11,654 bases of DNA from an uncultured Moraxellaceae bacterium. Lineage in GTDB: Bacteria > Pseudomonadota > Gammaproteobacteria > Pseudomonadales > Moraxellaceae. Each line of letters starts with the position of its first letter. Position 1 is the stretch's first letter. The notes under the pieces were generated by a model. That model saw only the letters and a list, made by a program, of their open reading frames with translations. It was not told the DNA's origin and did not search any database. Made by a program: the position numbers and the translations under genes. Where the stretch lies: NCBI GenBank assembly GCA_937928295.1, contig CALEYY010000197.1, positions 1 through 11,654 on the forward strand. The letters run 5' to 3'. Positions 1 through 6,168 of the stretch are shown piece after piece.

Positions 1-360
1 ACGACGACCCGCCTTTACAGCAGCCAGCGTGGGCAGCAAGCCGGCGGCACCGACAATGGCGGCCATGACTGTGTCAGCCTCGGCTGCAACCTGCGCCAAG
101 GCGGCCTCGCCGACCAGCACGGAAGTGTGTGTGCCACTGGCTACAAGCAGCGCGCGCAACTGCGTAGCAGCATCCTGCGTTGGCACAACAGCATGGCGCG
201 GCTGAAATTGTTGGCATAGCTGCGCCAGATCAGCGACACGATGAAACGCCGTCAGCGCATGCACGCGATAGCGGTCGGGATGACGCGCCACCACATCCAG
301 CGTACTGCGACCAATCGACCCGGTCGCGCCCAGCACAGTTAGCGATTGCACGGCGGTCAT
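1..360 (-). CDS. dxr: 1-deoxy-D-xylulose 5-phosphate reductoisomerase, N-terminal 120 codons (runs off left edge)
   Basis: Dxr converts 1-deoxy-D-xylulose 5-phosphate to 2-C-methyl-D-erythritol 4-phosphate with NADPH, the first committed step of the MEP isoprenoid pathway, in the cytosol. Read on the minus strand from the ATG at 360, the protein begins MTAVQSLTVLGATGSIGRST, with the dinucleotide-binding GATGSIG loop at residues 11-17. Near the window edge it reads VMAAIVGAAGLLPTLAAVKAG, which is the family's conserved block before the 'NKES' region. The family is about 400 residues, so roughly 70% lies outside. The ATG is only 6 nt after the cdsA stop and no good Shine-Dalgarno is visible, which suggests coupling to cdsA translation. 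Its product feeds isoprenoid units to UppS, encoded two genes upstream. Confidence 0.96.
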   Translation of the reverse strand, partial: MTAVQSLTVLGATGSIGRSTLDVVARHPDRYRVHALTAFHRVADLAQLCQQFQPRHAVVPTQDAATQLRALLVASGTHTSVLVGEAALAQVAAEADTVMAAIVGAAGLLPTLAAVKAGRR

Positions 361-366
361 TGGCGC

Positions 367-1194
367 TTAGAAACCACCGGCCAGCCACCAGCCGGTAAGA
401 AACACAGGCGCAGCGGCGGTAATGGAATCGATGCGATCGAGTGCGCCGCCGTGACCGGGGAAAATCTTGCCGGAATCCTTGATGCCGGCACGCCGTTTGA
501 CCATGGACTCGAACAGATCGCCCAGCACCGAAGCCAGCACCGTTACCGCCGAGGCTGCGGCAAAGAGCAGAAATTGCAGGCCAGCCAAGTGCAGGTAGAA
601 AGCGACAGCAAGCATGATCAGGGTCGTGGTCAGCAAACCGCCATAGAGCCCTTCGCGCGTCTTTGCCGGGCTCACGGCAGGCGCCAGCTTGACCTTGCCG
701 AAGCGGCGACCGGCAAAGTAGGCACCGGTATCGGCACCCCAGACCAGCAGCAATACATACATCAGCCACCAAGGCGACTGCCCGTGCAGCTGCACCAGCC
801 CAGCCCAAGTCGGCACCAGCAGCAGCAGGCCGATGGCCAGCATCAGAAACGGACGATCCCAGCGCTGGGCATCGGCCGGATAACGCCGGACCCACACCAG
901 CGCCGCCAGCCAGAACACGGAAGTGCCCGCCATGAGCGGCCCCAGAGCCTTCATGCCCGCAGGGTCTATCGCCAAGGCTTGCGCCTTCACATGCCAGAGC
1001 ATGGCCGCCACCAGAGCCACAAAGCCCAATCGTGCCGGCAGGCTGGTCAGACGCATCATGGCCGTCCATTCCCAAGCGGCCGCGAGAATGATGGCTGCGG
1101 CAAAGATCGGGAACGCCATGGCGACGCCGCCAAAGACGCACCACAGCACCAGCGGCAACAGGATAAGCGCGGTAATGACGCGTTCTTTAAGCAT
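367..1194 (-). CDS. cdsA: phosphatidate cytidylyltransferase (CDP-diacylglycerol synthase)
   Basis: CdsA is an inner-membrane enzyme that makes CDP-diacylglycerol from phosphatidic acid and CTP, the precursor of all bacterial phospholipids. The 275-residue product is close to the E. coli length (285). It is very hydrophobic, with several likely membrane segments (for example about 8-40, 56-68, 92-102, 116-134, 142-152, 186-225). The family signature lies near the C-terminus at residues 230-254: S230, K233-R234, K239-D240, then PGHGG (246-250) and D253-R254. The ATG at 1194 is preceded by AGAGG at 6 nt spacing and overlaps the end of uppS by 8 nt, so the two are probably translationally coupled. 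dxr follows after 6 nt. Confidence 0.97.
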   Translation of the reverse strand: MLKERVITALILLPLVLWCVFGGVAMAFPIFAAAIILAAAWEWTAMMRLTSLPARLGFVALVAAMLWHVKAQALAIDPAGMKALGPLMAGTSVFWLAALVWVRRYPADAQRWDRPFLMLAIGLLLLVPTWAGLVQLHGQSPWWLMYVLLLVWGADTGAYFAGRRFGKVKLAPAVSPAKTREGLYGGLLTTTLIMLAVAFYLHLAGLQFLLFAAASAVTVLASVLGDLFESMVKRRAGIKDSGKIFPGHGGALDRIDSITAAAPVFLTGWWLAGGF

Positions 1195-1966
1195 GAAGGG
1201 CCTCTATTTGTTCTGATGTGCGGCCAAAGCGACGCTGCCGCTGCGCAAACTCATCGAGCGCAGCCTGCAGATGCGCGTGGCCGAAATCGGGCCACAAGGC
1301 ATCGCTGAAATAATACTCGGCATAGGCAGCCTGCCAGAGCACAAAATTGCTCACACGCAGCTCGCCCCCGGTGCGAATCAGCAGATCCACCGGCGGTTCA
1401 TCGGCCAGCTCGACCTGCTCGCCCAGCGTCGCAGCCGTGATCGCATCGGGCGACAATGCACCTGCTGCGACCTGCTCGGCAAGACGCCGTGCCGCCTGCG
1501 CCATGTCCCACTGGCCACCGTAATTCACCGCGATCACCAGCGTCATGCCCGTGTGCTCTGCCGTCATCGCCTCGGCACGCAGCATGCCAGCCTGCAGCTC
1601 CTGCGAGAACGCGCTGCGGTCGCCAATGAAACGCAGGCGAATGCGGGCTTTGTCCAGCTCCTGCACTCGTACTTCCAGCGCCATCAGGAAGAGCTGCATG
1701 AGCGCCGCCACTTCGTCTGCCGGCCGACGCCAGTTTTCACTGGAGAAGGCGAACACGGTCAGCACTTCAATCTTTGCTCGCGCGGCAAACTCGACGAGAT
1801 CGCGCAAAGCCTGTTCACCGGCACGATGCCCTTCCGTGCCCGGCAAGCCGCGAGCCTTGGCCCAGCGGTTGTTGCCGTCCATGATCAGCGCAACATGGCG
1901 CGGCAATACGCAGGCCTGCGGGGCAGCGTCAGGTGCGCTGCTGACGAGTTGATCAGAGCCTGTCAT
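1187..1966 (-). CDS. uppS: undecaprenyl diphosphate synthase (cis-prenyltransferase)
   Basis: UppS adds eight isopentenyl units in cis to farnesyl diphosphate, giving the C55 carrier lipid used for peptidoglycan and O-antigen. In the 259-residue product the cis-prenyltransferase regions are clear: HVALIMDGNNRWAK at 24-37 with catalytic Asp30, GHRAG at 46-50, FAFSSENWRRP at 72-82, and RTGGELRVSN at 198-207 followed by E217 and LWPDF. These align with E. coli D26, R194, E198, R200 and E213 with an offset of four. E. coli His199 is Leu203 here. About 22 residues precede the core, slightly longer than usual, but the ATG at 1966 lies 3 nt after the frr stop with AGGT upstream, so it is kept. The gene overlaps cdsA by 8 nt. 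Confidence 0.97.
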   Translation of the reverse strand: MTGSDQLVSSAPDAAPQACVLPRHVALIMDGNNRWAKARGLPGTEGHRAGEQALRDLVEFAARAKIEVLTVFAFSSENWRRPADEVAALMQLFLMALEVRVQELDKARIRLRFIGDRSAFSQELQAGMLRAEAMTAEHTGMTLVIAVNYGGQWDMAQAARRLAEQVAAGALSPDAITAATLGEQVELADEPPVDLLIRTGGELRVSNFVLWQAAYAEYYFSDALWPDFGHAHLQAALDEFAQRQRRFGRTSEQIEALHA

Positions 1967-1969
1967 GCA

Positions 1970-2524
1970 TCAGACCTGCATGAGCTCGGCTTCTTTCGCG
2001 GCCAGCAAGCGGTCAGCTTCCGTCACGAAACGATCGGTGATTTTCTGCACATCATCGGAGCCACGGCGCTCGTCATCTTCGGAAATTTCCTTTTCCTTCT
2101 GCAGTTCTTTCATGTCACCCAGCACATCGCGACGAATATTGCGCAGGGCCACGCGGGCACCTTCGGTTTCATTACGAGCCAGCTTCTGCATGTCGCGACG
2201 GGTCTGCTCGGTCAACGCCGGCAGCGGCACGCGAATCACATCGGTGGTGACCGGGTTCAGGCCCAGGTTCGAGTTGCGAATGGCCTTGTCGATGGCACCG
2301 ACCATGTTGCGCTCGTAGGGCTGCACGATGAGCGTGCGCGAGTCATCAACATTGACATTGGCGACCTGCATGAGCGGCGTATCGGTACCGTAGTACGGCA
2401 CCATCACATCCTTCAGCATGGACGGATGCGCACGGCCGGTACGCACGCGCGAGAACGCCTGCTCCAGCGCGTCCAGTGTTTTTTGCATGCGGACTTCGCA
2501 GTCCTTTTTCAGATCGTTGATCAT
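1970..2524 (-). CDS. frr: ribosome recycling factor
   Basis: RRF, acting with EF-G, splits the post-termination ribosome complex in the cytosol. The 184-residue product is one residue shorter than the E. coli protein and matches the family end to end. It starts MINDLKKDCEVRMQKTLDAL, has the conserved FSRVRTGRAHPSML block at about 24-37, then YYGTDTPLMQVANVNV, and the central IRVPLPALTEQTRRDM block. A charged helical C-terminal part is rich in Glu, Lys and Arg, fitting the three-helix-bundle tail. The ATG is preceded by GGAG at 5 nt spacing. It follows pyrH after 27 nt and precedes uppS by 3 nt, so it sits in the pyrH-frr-uppS-cdsA-dxr transcription unit. Confidence 0.98.
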   Translation of the reverse strand: MINDLKKDCEVRMQKTLDALEQAFSRVRTGRAHPSMLKDVMVPYYGTDTPLMQVANVNVDDSRTLIVQPYERNMVGAIDKAIRNSNLGLNPVTTDVIRVPLPALTEQTRRDMQKLARNETEGARVALRNIRRDVLGDMKELQKEKEISEDDERRGSDDVQKITDRFVTEADRLLAAKEAELMQV

Positions 2525-2551
2525 GAAGACTCCAAGCGTCGAAAACTAAGG

Positions 2552-3274
2552 TCAGCGAGTAACCAGTGTGCCTTCCGGCTCACCCACGACGAGGTTGAGC
2601 AGCGCACCTGGTTTGTTCATGTTGAAGACGCGCAACGGCATATTGTGATCACGGCACAGGCACATGGCCGTGAGATCCATGACCGCCAGCTGCTTGCTCA
2701 GTACTTCATCGAAAGTGATGGTGTCGTATTTGGTCGCGGTCGGATCTTTCACCGGATCGGCGCTGTAAATACCATCGACCTTGGTGGCCTTGATGACGAT
2801 ATCGACATTGATTTCGATGCCGCGCAGGCAGGCTGCGGTATCGGTGGTGAAGAACGGATTGCCGGTGCCGGCGACGAAGATGCAGACATCGCCACTTTGC
2901 ATGTGACGGATGGCGGCGCGACGGTCGTAGTGATCAACCACGCCGCTCATAGGGATGGCCGACATCAGGCGCGTCTTGATGTTGTTGCGCTCAAGCGCGT
3001 CACGCAGCGCCAGACCATTCATGACCGTGGCGAGCATGCCCATGTGATCACCGGCGACACGATCCAGACCGGCCTGCTGCAAGGCCGCGCCACGAAACAG
3101 ATTGCCGCCGCCGACCACGATGCCGACCTGCACGCCGATGCCGACGAGCTGGCCGACTTCCAGCGCCATGCGCTTGAGCACTTTCGGATCAATACCGACT
3201 TCCGCTTCACCAGCCAGCGCCTCACCCGACAATTTCAGCAGAATGCGCTTGTGCGCGAGACGGTGATCAGTCAT
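2552..3274 (-). CDS. pyrH: UMP kinase
   Basis: PyrH phosphorylates UMP to UDP with ATP. Bacterial UMP kinases are hexamers of the amino-acid-kinase fold regulated by GTP and UTP. From the chosen start the product is 240 residues, matching the family's usual 235-245. Family blocks seen: KRILLKLSGEAL near the N-terminus, VVGGGNLFRG, DHMGMLATVMNGLALRDAL, GTGNPFFTTDTAACLRGIEI, and KATKVDGIYSADPVKDP. The reading frame is open 13 codons further upstream, to an ATG at 3313. The inner ATG at 3274 is preferred because AGAAGAGG sits 8 nt before it, the protein then begins at the usual place, and the outer ATG lies only 7 nt after a terminator hairpin. frr follows after 27 nt. Confidence 0.96.
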   Translation of the reverse strand: MTDHRLAHKRILLKLSGEALAGEAEVGIDPKVLKRMALEVGQLVGIGVQVGIVVGGGNLFRGAALQQAGLDRVAGDHMGMLATVMNGLALRDALERNNIKTRLMSAIPMSGVVDHYDRRAAIRHMQSGDVCIFVAGTGNPFFTTDTAACLRGIEINVDIVIKATKVDGIYSADPVKDPTATKYDTITFDEVLSKQLAVMDLTAMCLCRDHNMPLRVFNMNKPGALLNLVVGEPEGTLVTR

Positions 3275-3282
3275 TAGCAGGG

Positions 3283-3290
3283 CCTCTTCT
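3283..3290 (-). promoter_or_regulatory. Shine-Dalgarno deciding the pyrH start
   Basis: On the minus strand AGAAGAGG lies here, ending 8 nt before the ATG at 3274. No comparable purine-rich site is found at a proper distance from the in-frame ATG 13 codons upstream, so this site supports the shorter 240-residue UMP kinase. Confidence 0.7.
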
Positions 3291-3320
3291 AAGGGGTTTT
3301 GAATTGCCGGCAAGCTTACA

Positions 3321-3350
3321 GCAAAAAGGCCTCATCAAGAGGCCTTTTGC
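3321..3350 (-). terminator. symmetrical (potentially bidirectional) rho-independent terminator after tsf
   Basis: The stem GGCCTC (3328-3333) pairs with GAGGCC (3339-3344) around a 5-nt loop, and is extended by flanking A-run/T-run and GC pairs to 3321 and 3350. On the minus strand it is followed by a run of five T, a standard intrinsic terminator 27 nt after the tsf stop. The arms are nearly symmetrical (five A against four T), so it would also work on plus-strand transcripts. It lies between tsf and pyrH. I see no convincing promoter in the 46 nt between it and the pyrH ATG, so pyrH expression probably depends on read-through or on a promoter I could not recognise. Confidence 0.8.
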
Positions 3351-3377
3351 AGACGATCAGTGACGACCGGCGATGAC

Positions 3378-4256
3378 TTACTTGCCAGCAGCAGCGGCCT
3401 GTGTGGCGGCCACTTCGGCAGCGAAGTCGACCTCAACCTTGGCGATGCCTTCACCCACTTCCAGACGGACGAACGAGGTCACCTTGGCACCGGCTTTCGC
3501 CAGCACAGCACCAACCTTCTGCTCGGGATCCATCACGAAGCCCTGCTCGACCAGCGACACTTCGCCACGGAACTTGGCGAGCGCGCCCTGCACCATCTTC
3601 TCGACGATGTTGGCCGGCTTGCCGGATTCGGCGGCCTTGGCTTCAGCAATTTCCTGCTCTTTAGCAAGGACTTCAGCCGAGATGTCGGCGGCGTTGACCA
3701 CCAGCGGGTTGGTTGCAGCCACATGCATCGCGACTTGCTTGCCGAGGTCGATATCGCCGCCTTCAAGGGCAACGACCACACCAATCTTCAGACCGTGCAC
3801 ATAGGTAGCGAGCTGAGCGCCTTCCACCAGAACAGCACGACGAACCTGGATGTTTTCGCCAATCTTCTGCACCAGCAGAACACGGGCTTCTTCAACGGTG
3901 ATGCCGTCGTAGTTCAGCTCGGCAATCTTGGCCACATCAGTTTCGCGAGCAGCCAGGGCAATGCCGGCAACCTTGTTGGCGAAAGCGGAGAAGTTGGCAT
4001 CACGGGCCACGAAGTCGGTCTGGCAGTTCACTTCCAGAGCAATCGCCACGCCGGCGTCGCTGGCGAGGATGATGGCGCCGTCGGCGGCGATGTTGCCGGC
4101 CTTCTTGGCGGCCTTGGCCTGACCGGACTTGCGCAGGTTGTCGATAGCCAGTTCGATGTCGGCACCGGCTTCAACCAGAGCCTTCTTGCATTCCATCATG
4201 CCGAGGCCAGTACGCTCACGGAGTTCTTTTACGAGGGCGGCGGTTACATCTGCCAT
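3378..4256 (-). CDS. tsf: elongation factor Ts
   Basis: EF-Ts is the guanine-nucleotide exchange factor for EF-Tu. The 292-residue product is slightly longer than E. coli EF-Ts (283). The N-terminal UBA-like domain (about 1-55) begins MADVTAALVKELRERTGLGM and includes MECKKAL. The conserved TDFV motif, whose Asp-Phe pair inserts into EF-Tu in the known structure, is at residues 80-83. The C-terminal tail is Ala-rich and ends AAAGK. There are two ATGs 6 nt apart. The inner one (4256) is chosen because GAGGA lies 7 nt before it, whereas it would be only 1 nt from the outer ATG. The gene is separated from rpsB by 164 nt of hairpin-rich sequence and ends before a strong terminator. Confidence 0.98.
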   Translation of the reverse strand: MADVTAALVKELRERTGLGMMECKKALVEAGADIELAIDNLRKSGQAKAAKKAGNIAADGAIILASDAGVAIALEVNCQTDFVARDANFSAFANKVAGIALAARETDVAKIAELNYDGITVEEARVLLVQKIGENIQVRRAVLVEGAQLATYVHGLKIGVVVALEGGDIDLGKQVAMHVAATNPLVVNAADISAEVLAKEQEIAEAKAAESGKPANIVEKMVQGALAKFRGEVSLVEQGFVMDPEQKVGAVLAKAGAKVTSFVRLEVGEGIAKVEVDFAAEVAATQAAAAGK

Positions 4257-4263
4257 GATCATT

Positions 4264-4268
4264 TCCTC
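4264..4268 (-). promoter_or_regulatory. Shine-Dalgarno deciding the tsf start
   Basis: GAGGA on the minus strand lies 7 nt before the ATG at 4256 and 1 nt before the other in-frame ATG at 4262. This makes the inner ATG, giving a protein that starts MADVTAAL as in related EF-Ts, the likely start. Confidence 0.7.
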
Positions 4269-4282
4269 ACGATATGTTCAAT

Positions 4283-4306
4283 AAAAAAGGCCTCCGCCTG
4301 ACGGCG
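4283..4306 (-). promoter_or_regulatory. short hairpin plus T6 tract with a competing hairpin, upstream of tsf
   Basis: Read on the minus strand, CGCC-GTCA-GGCG (4306-4295) can form one hairpin, and AGGC-GGAG-GCCT (4299-4288), leading straight into a run of six T, can form another. They share bases 4295-4299, so only one can exist at a time. The second has the form of a weak terminator and lies 27 nt before the tsf ATG. Both stems are only 4 bp, so this is tentative. It could be an attenuator or simply chance in a GC-rich spacer. Confidence 0.35.
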
Positions 4307-4352
4307 TCGACCAAAAAGGGGGATGAGTCAGCACTGCCGAAACATCATCTGA

Positions 4353-4374
4353 AAAAGGGGCCTAAGCCCCTTTT
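4353..4374 (-). terminator. rho-independent terminator/attenuator between rpsB and tsf
   Basis: AAAAGGGGC (4353-4361) and GCCCCTTTT (4366-4374) form a perfect 9-bp stem with a 4-nt loop. On the minus strand the stem is followed by a run of T (five in total). It lies 46 nt after the rpsB stop. Since tsf is the next gene with no clear promoter of its own, this hairpin probably acts as a partial terminator that sets the S2 to EF-Ts ratio, as described for the rpsB-tsf spacer of E. coli. That role is inference here. Confidence 0.75.
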
Positions 4375-4393
4375 CCGTCTACCAGCCACTCAA

Positions 4394-4413
4394 GGGCGCG
4401 ACAGTTCGCGCCC
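4394..4413 (-). other. perfect 8-bp hairpin just after rpsB, without T-run
   Basis: GGGCGCGA (4394-4401) and TCGCGCCC (4406-4413) are exact reverse complements with a 4-nt loop, starting 7 nt after the rpsB stop codon in the direction of transcription. There is no T-run after it, so it is not a classic terminator. It may protect the 3' end of rpsB mRNA or be a processing site. It lies in tandem with the terminator hairpin that follows. Confidence 0.6.
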
Positions 4414-4420
4414 TCGGGAA

Positions 4421-5164
4421 TTACTCGGCGCTGGCAGCAACTTCAACGAAACCATCAGCTTCGCGACCACCGGTGGTGGCAGCAAATTCACGACCTTCGA
4501 TGATGGCATCAGCCATCGAACCGACATAGAGGTGAATGGCGCGGATGGCGTCATCGTTGCCCGGAATGACATAGTCAACGCCGGTCGGGTTGGAGTTGGT
4601 ATCGACCACGCCGATGACCGGGATGCCCAGCTTGCGCGCTTCGGCGATAGCAGTGGCTTCGTGATCAACGTCGATGACGAACATGGCATCCGGCAAGCCG
4701 CCCATGTCCTTGATGCCGCCCAGCGACTTTTCCAGCTTTTCCATTTCGCGGGTGCGTTCCAGCACTTCACGCTTGGTCAGCTTGGCGAAAGTGCCGTCAG
4801 CGAGCTGAGCTTCCAGATCCTTCAAACGCTTGATCGACTGGCGAATGGTCTTCCAGTTGGTCAGCATGCCGCCGAGCCAGCGGTGGTTCACATACGGCTG
4901 ACCGGCGCGAGCAGCGTGCTCGGCAATGATCGGGGCCGCAGCGCGCTTGGTGCCGACGAACAGAACCTTGTTCTTCTGGCTGGACAGACGGTTAACGAAA
5001 TTCAGGGCATCATTGAGGGCCGGAACGGTGTGCTCCAGGTTGATGATGTGAATCTTGTTGCGGGCGCCGAAAATAAACGGTGCCATTTTGGGGTTCCAGA
5101 AGCGAGTCTGGTGACCGAAGTGAGCGCCGGCTTGCAGCAGCTCACGCATGGTGACTTGTGCCAT
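4421..5164 (-). CDS. rpsB: 30S ribosomal protein S2
   Basis: S2 is a late-assembling protein of the small ribosomal subunit, needed for S1 binding. The 247-residue product matches the family (E. coli 241). It starts MAQVTMRELLQAGAHFGHQT, with FWNPKMAPFIFGARNKIHII at about 22-41, later NHRWLGGMLTNW, and PDAMFVIDVDHE in the C-terminal half. The frame is open 14 codons further upstream, but ATG 5164 is chosen because it has GGAG at 8 nt spacing and gives the family N-terminus. It is first in its transcription unit, with a promoter candidate near 5306-5335 and a long structured leader. tsf follows after 164 nt. The Ala/Glu-rich tail is usual for the family. Confidence 0.98.
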   Translation of the reverse strand: MAQVTMRELLQAGAHFGHQTRFWNPKMAPFIFGARNKIHIINLEHTVPALNDALNFVNRLSSQKNKVLFVGTKRAAAPIIAEHAARAGQPYVNHRWLGGMLTNWKTIRQSIKRLKDLEAQLADGTFAKLTKREVLERTREMEKLEKSLGGIKDMGGLPDAMFVIDVDHEATAIAEARKLGIPVIGVVDTNSNPTGVDYVIPGNDDAIRAIHLYVGSMADAIIEGREFAATTGGREADGFVEVAASAE

Positions 5165-5300
5165 GAGAGTTTCTCCAGTTGGGTTATGGCCTCGCAGCAG
5201 TCCCAATCACCAACCCACTTTTCTCAATGGGCACCCGGTAACCGTGTCGACTGCTGGTCGGATTTGAAAATACACACTTCGTACGTTTGCCGAAATGCGG
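5165..5300 (-). promoter_or_regulatory. structured rpsB 5' leader, candidate S2 autoregulatory RNA
   Basis: From the predicted start near 5298, rpsB mRNA would have a leader of about 134 nt. It contains an exact 8-bp long-range pair, CAGCAGTC (minus-strand 5256-5249) with GACTGCTG (5202-5195), enclosing 46 nt. Inside is a local hairpin beginning CCCATT and closed by AGTGGG. In addition TGGGTT and AACCCA can pair, the latter ending close before the Shine-Dalgarno, so alternative folds could hide or expose the ribosome site. S2 is known to repress rpsB-tsf through the rpsB leader in E. coli. That this leader does the same is inference from its position, length and pairing. Confidence 0.5.
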
Positions 5301-5315
5301 CGCGCTTTATACCAT
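5287..5315 (+). promoter_or_regulatory. weak candidate promoter for map-glnD-dapC
   Basis: On the plus strand TTGCCG (5287-5292) and TACCAT (5310-5315) are 17 nt apart, each matching four of six consensus bases. This would give a leader of about 50 nt before map. It overlaps the rpsB -10 element on the other strand, so the two promoters could not easily be used at once. The match is modest and the promoter is not certain. Confidence 0.3.
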
Positions 5316-5335
5316 AGGCGCCTTCTAAACCTCAA
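5306..5335 (-). promoter_or_regulatory. sigma-70 type promoter for rpsB with GC-rich discriminator
   Basis: On the minus strand -35 TTGAGG (5335-5330) and -10 TATAAA (5311-5306) are separated by 18 nt. The -10 is followed at once by GCGCGCC, a GC-rich discriminator typical of stringently controlled ribosomal promoters. Transcription would start near 5298. No better candidate was seen between here and the rpsB start. Confidence 0.55.
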
Positions 5336-5373
5336 CCGCTGCGTGAATGCGCAGGGTTCGTCCGGGACATTGC

Positions 5374-6168
5374 ATGAGCACGCTGATCAAGACCGCTGAA
5401 GAAATCGCCAAGATGCGCGTGGCTGGCCGCCTCGCTGCCGAAGTGCTGACCATGATCGGTGAGCATGTGAAAGTCGGCGTCAGCACCGAGGCACTGAATC
5501 AGATCTGCCACGACTATATCGTCAATGTGCAGGGTGCCATCCCGGCCCCGCTGAATTATCGCGGCTTTCCCAAGAGCATCTGCACTTCGGTGAATCAGGT
5601 CATCTGCCACGGCATCCCCAGCGACAAGAAAATTCTCAAGGACGGCGACATCATTAATATCGATGTCACTGTCATCAAGGACGGCTATCACGGCGATACC
5701 AGCAAGATGTTTTTTGTTGGCCAACAGTCGATTCTGGCGCAACGACTGGTGCGCGTGACTCAGGAGTGCCTGTACAAGTCGCTGGCGCTTGTGCGGCCGG
5801 GCTGCACACTGGGCGATATCGGTGCAGTGATTCAGCAGCATGCGCAGGCCAATCGCTATTCCGTGGTGCGCGAATACTGCGGTCACGGCATCGGCAAGAT
5901 TTTCCACGAAGAGCCGCAGATCCTGCATTACGGCAAAGCCGGCGAAGGCATGGCGCTGCAGGCGGGCATGACTTTTACCATCGAGCCCATGATCAATGCC
6001 GGTACGCACCACACCAAGCTGCTGCCGGATGAATGGACGGTGGTGACCAAGGATCACAAGCTGTCGGCGCAATGGGAGCACACCATTCTGGTTACGGAAA
6101 CCGGCGTGGAAATTCTCACCGCGCGGCCTGAGGAAGACTTTGCCTTTCTCAATGAGCGTGCTGCGTGA
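5374..6168 (+). CDS. map: methionine aminopeptidase, type I
   Basis: Map removes the initiator methionine from new proteins whose second residue is small; it is a cytosolic metalloenzyme. The 264-residue product equals the E. coli enzyme in length, and all five metal ligands fall at the same numbers: Asp97 and Asp108 (in INIDV and GYHGDTS), His171 (CGHGIGKIFHEEP), Glu204 (FTIEPMINAG) and Glu235 (QWEHTILVT). The type I form has no N-terminal extension, as here. The frame is open 9 codons upstream, but ATG 5374 gives the family N-terminus and has GGGA at 6 nt. Its stop overlaps the glnD GTG start (GTGA). It is the first gene of the plus-strand unit, divergent from rpsB, an arrangement common in gammaproteobacteria. 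Confidence 0.98.
   Translation: MSTLIKTAEEIAKMRVAGRLAAEVLTMIGEHVKVGVSTEALNQICHDYIVNVQGAIPAPLNYRGFPKSICTSVNQVICHGIPSDKKILKDGDIINIDVTVIKDGYHGDTSKMFFVGQQSILAQRLVRVTQECLYKSLALVRPGCTLGDIGAVIQQHAQANRYSVVREYCGHGIGKIFHEEPQILHYGKAGEGMALQAGMTFTIEPMINAGTHHTKLLPDEWTVVTKDHKLSAQWEHTILVTETGVEILTARPEEDFAFLNERAA

Noticed and set aside
230..1144. A 304-codon minus-strand frame and a 320-codon plus-strand frame over cdsA/dxr
   Set aside because: cdsA and dxr occupy this stretch with full family motifs; the other frames give low-complexity Arg/Gly/His-rich products.
1271..3277. A 668-codon open frame on the plus strand, antisense to uppS, frr and pyrH
   Set aside because: It is opposite three well-recognised genes, has His/Gln/Arg/Asp-rich composition typical of reverse-strand shadows in GC-rich DNA, no recognisable domain and no ribosome site. 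Its openness follows from codon bias of the real genes.
3275..3313. A 13-residue N-terminal extension of UMP kinase from the ATG at 3313
   Set aside because: The inner ATG has the better Shine-Dalgarno and gives the usual family length; the outer one starts 7 nt after a terminator hairpin.
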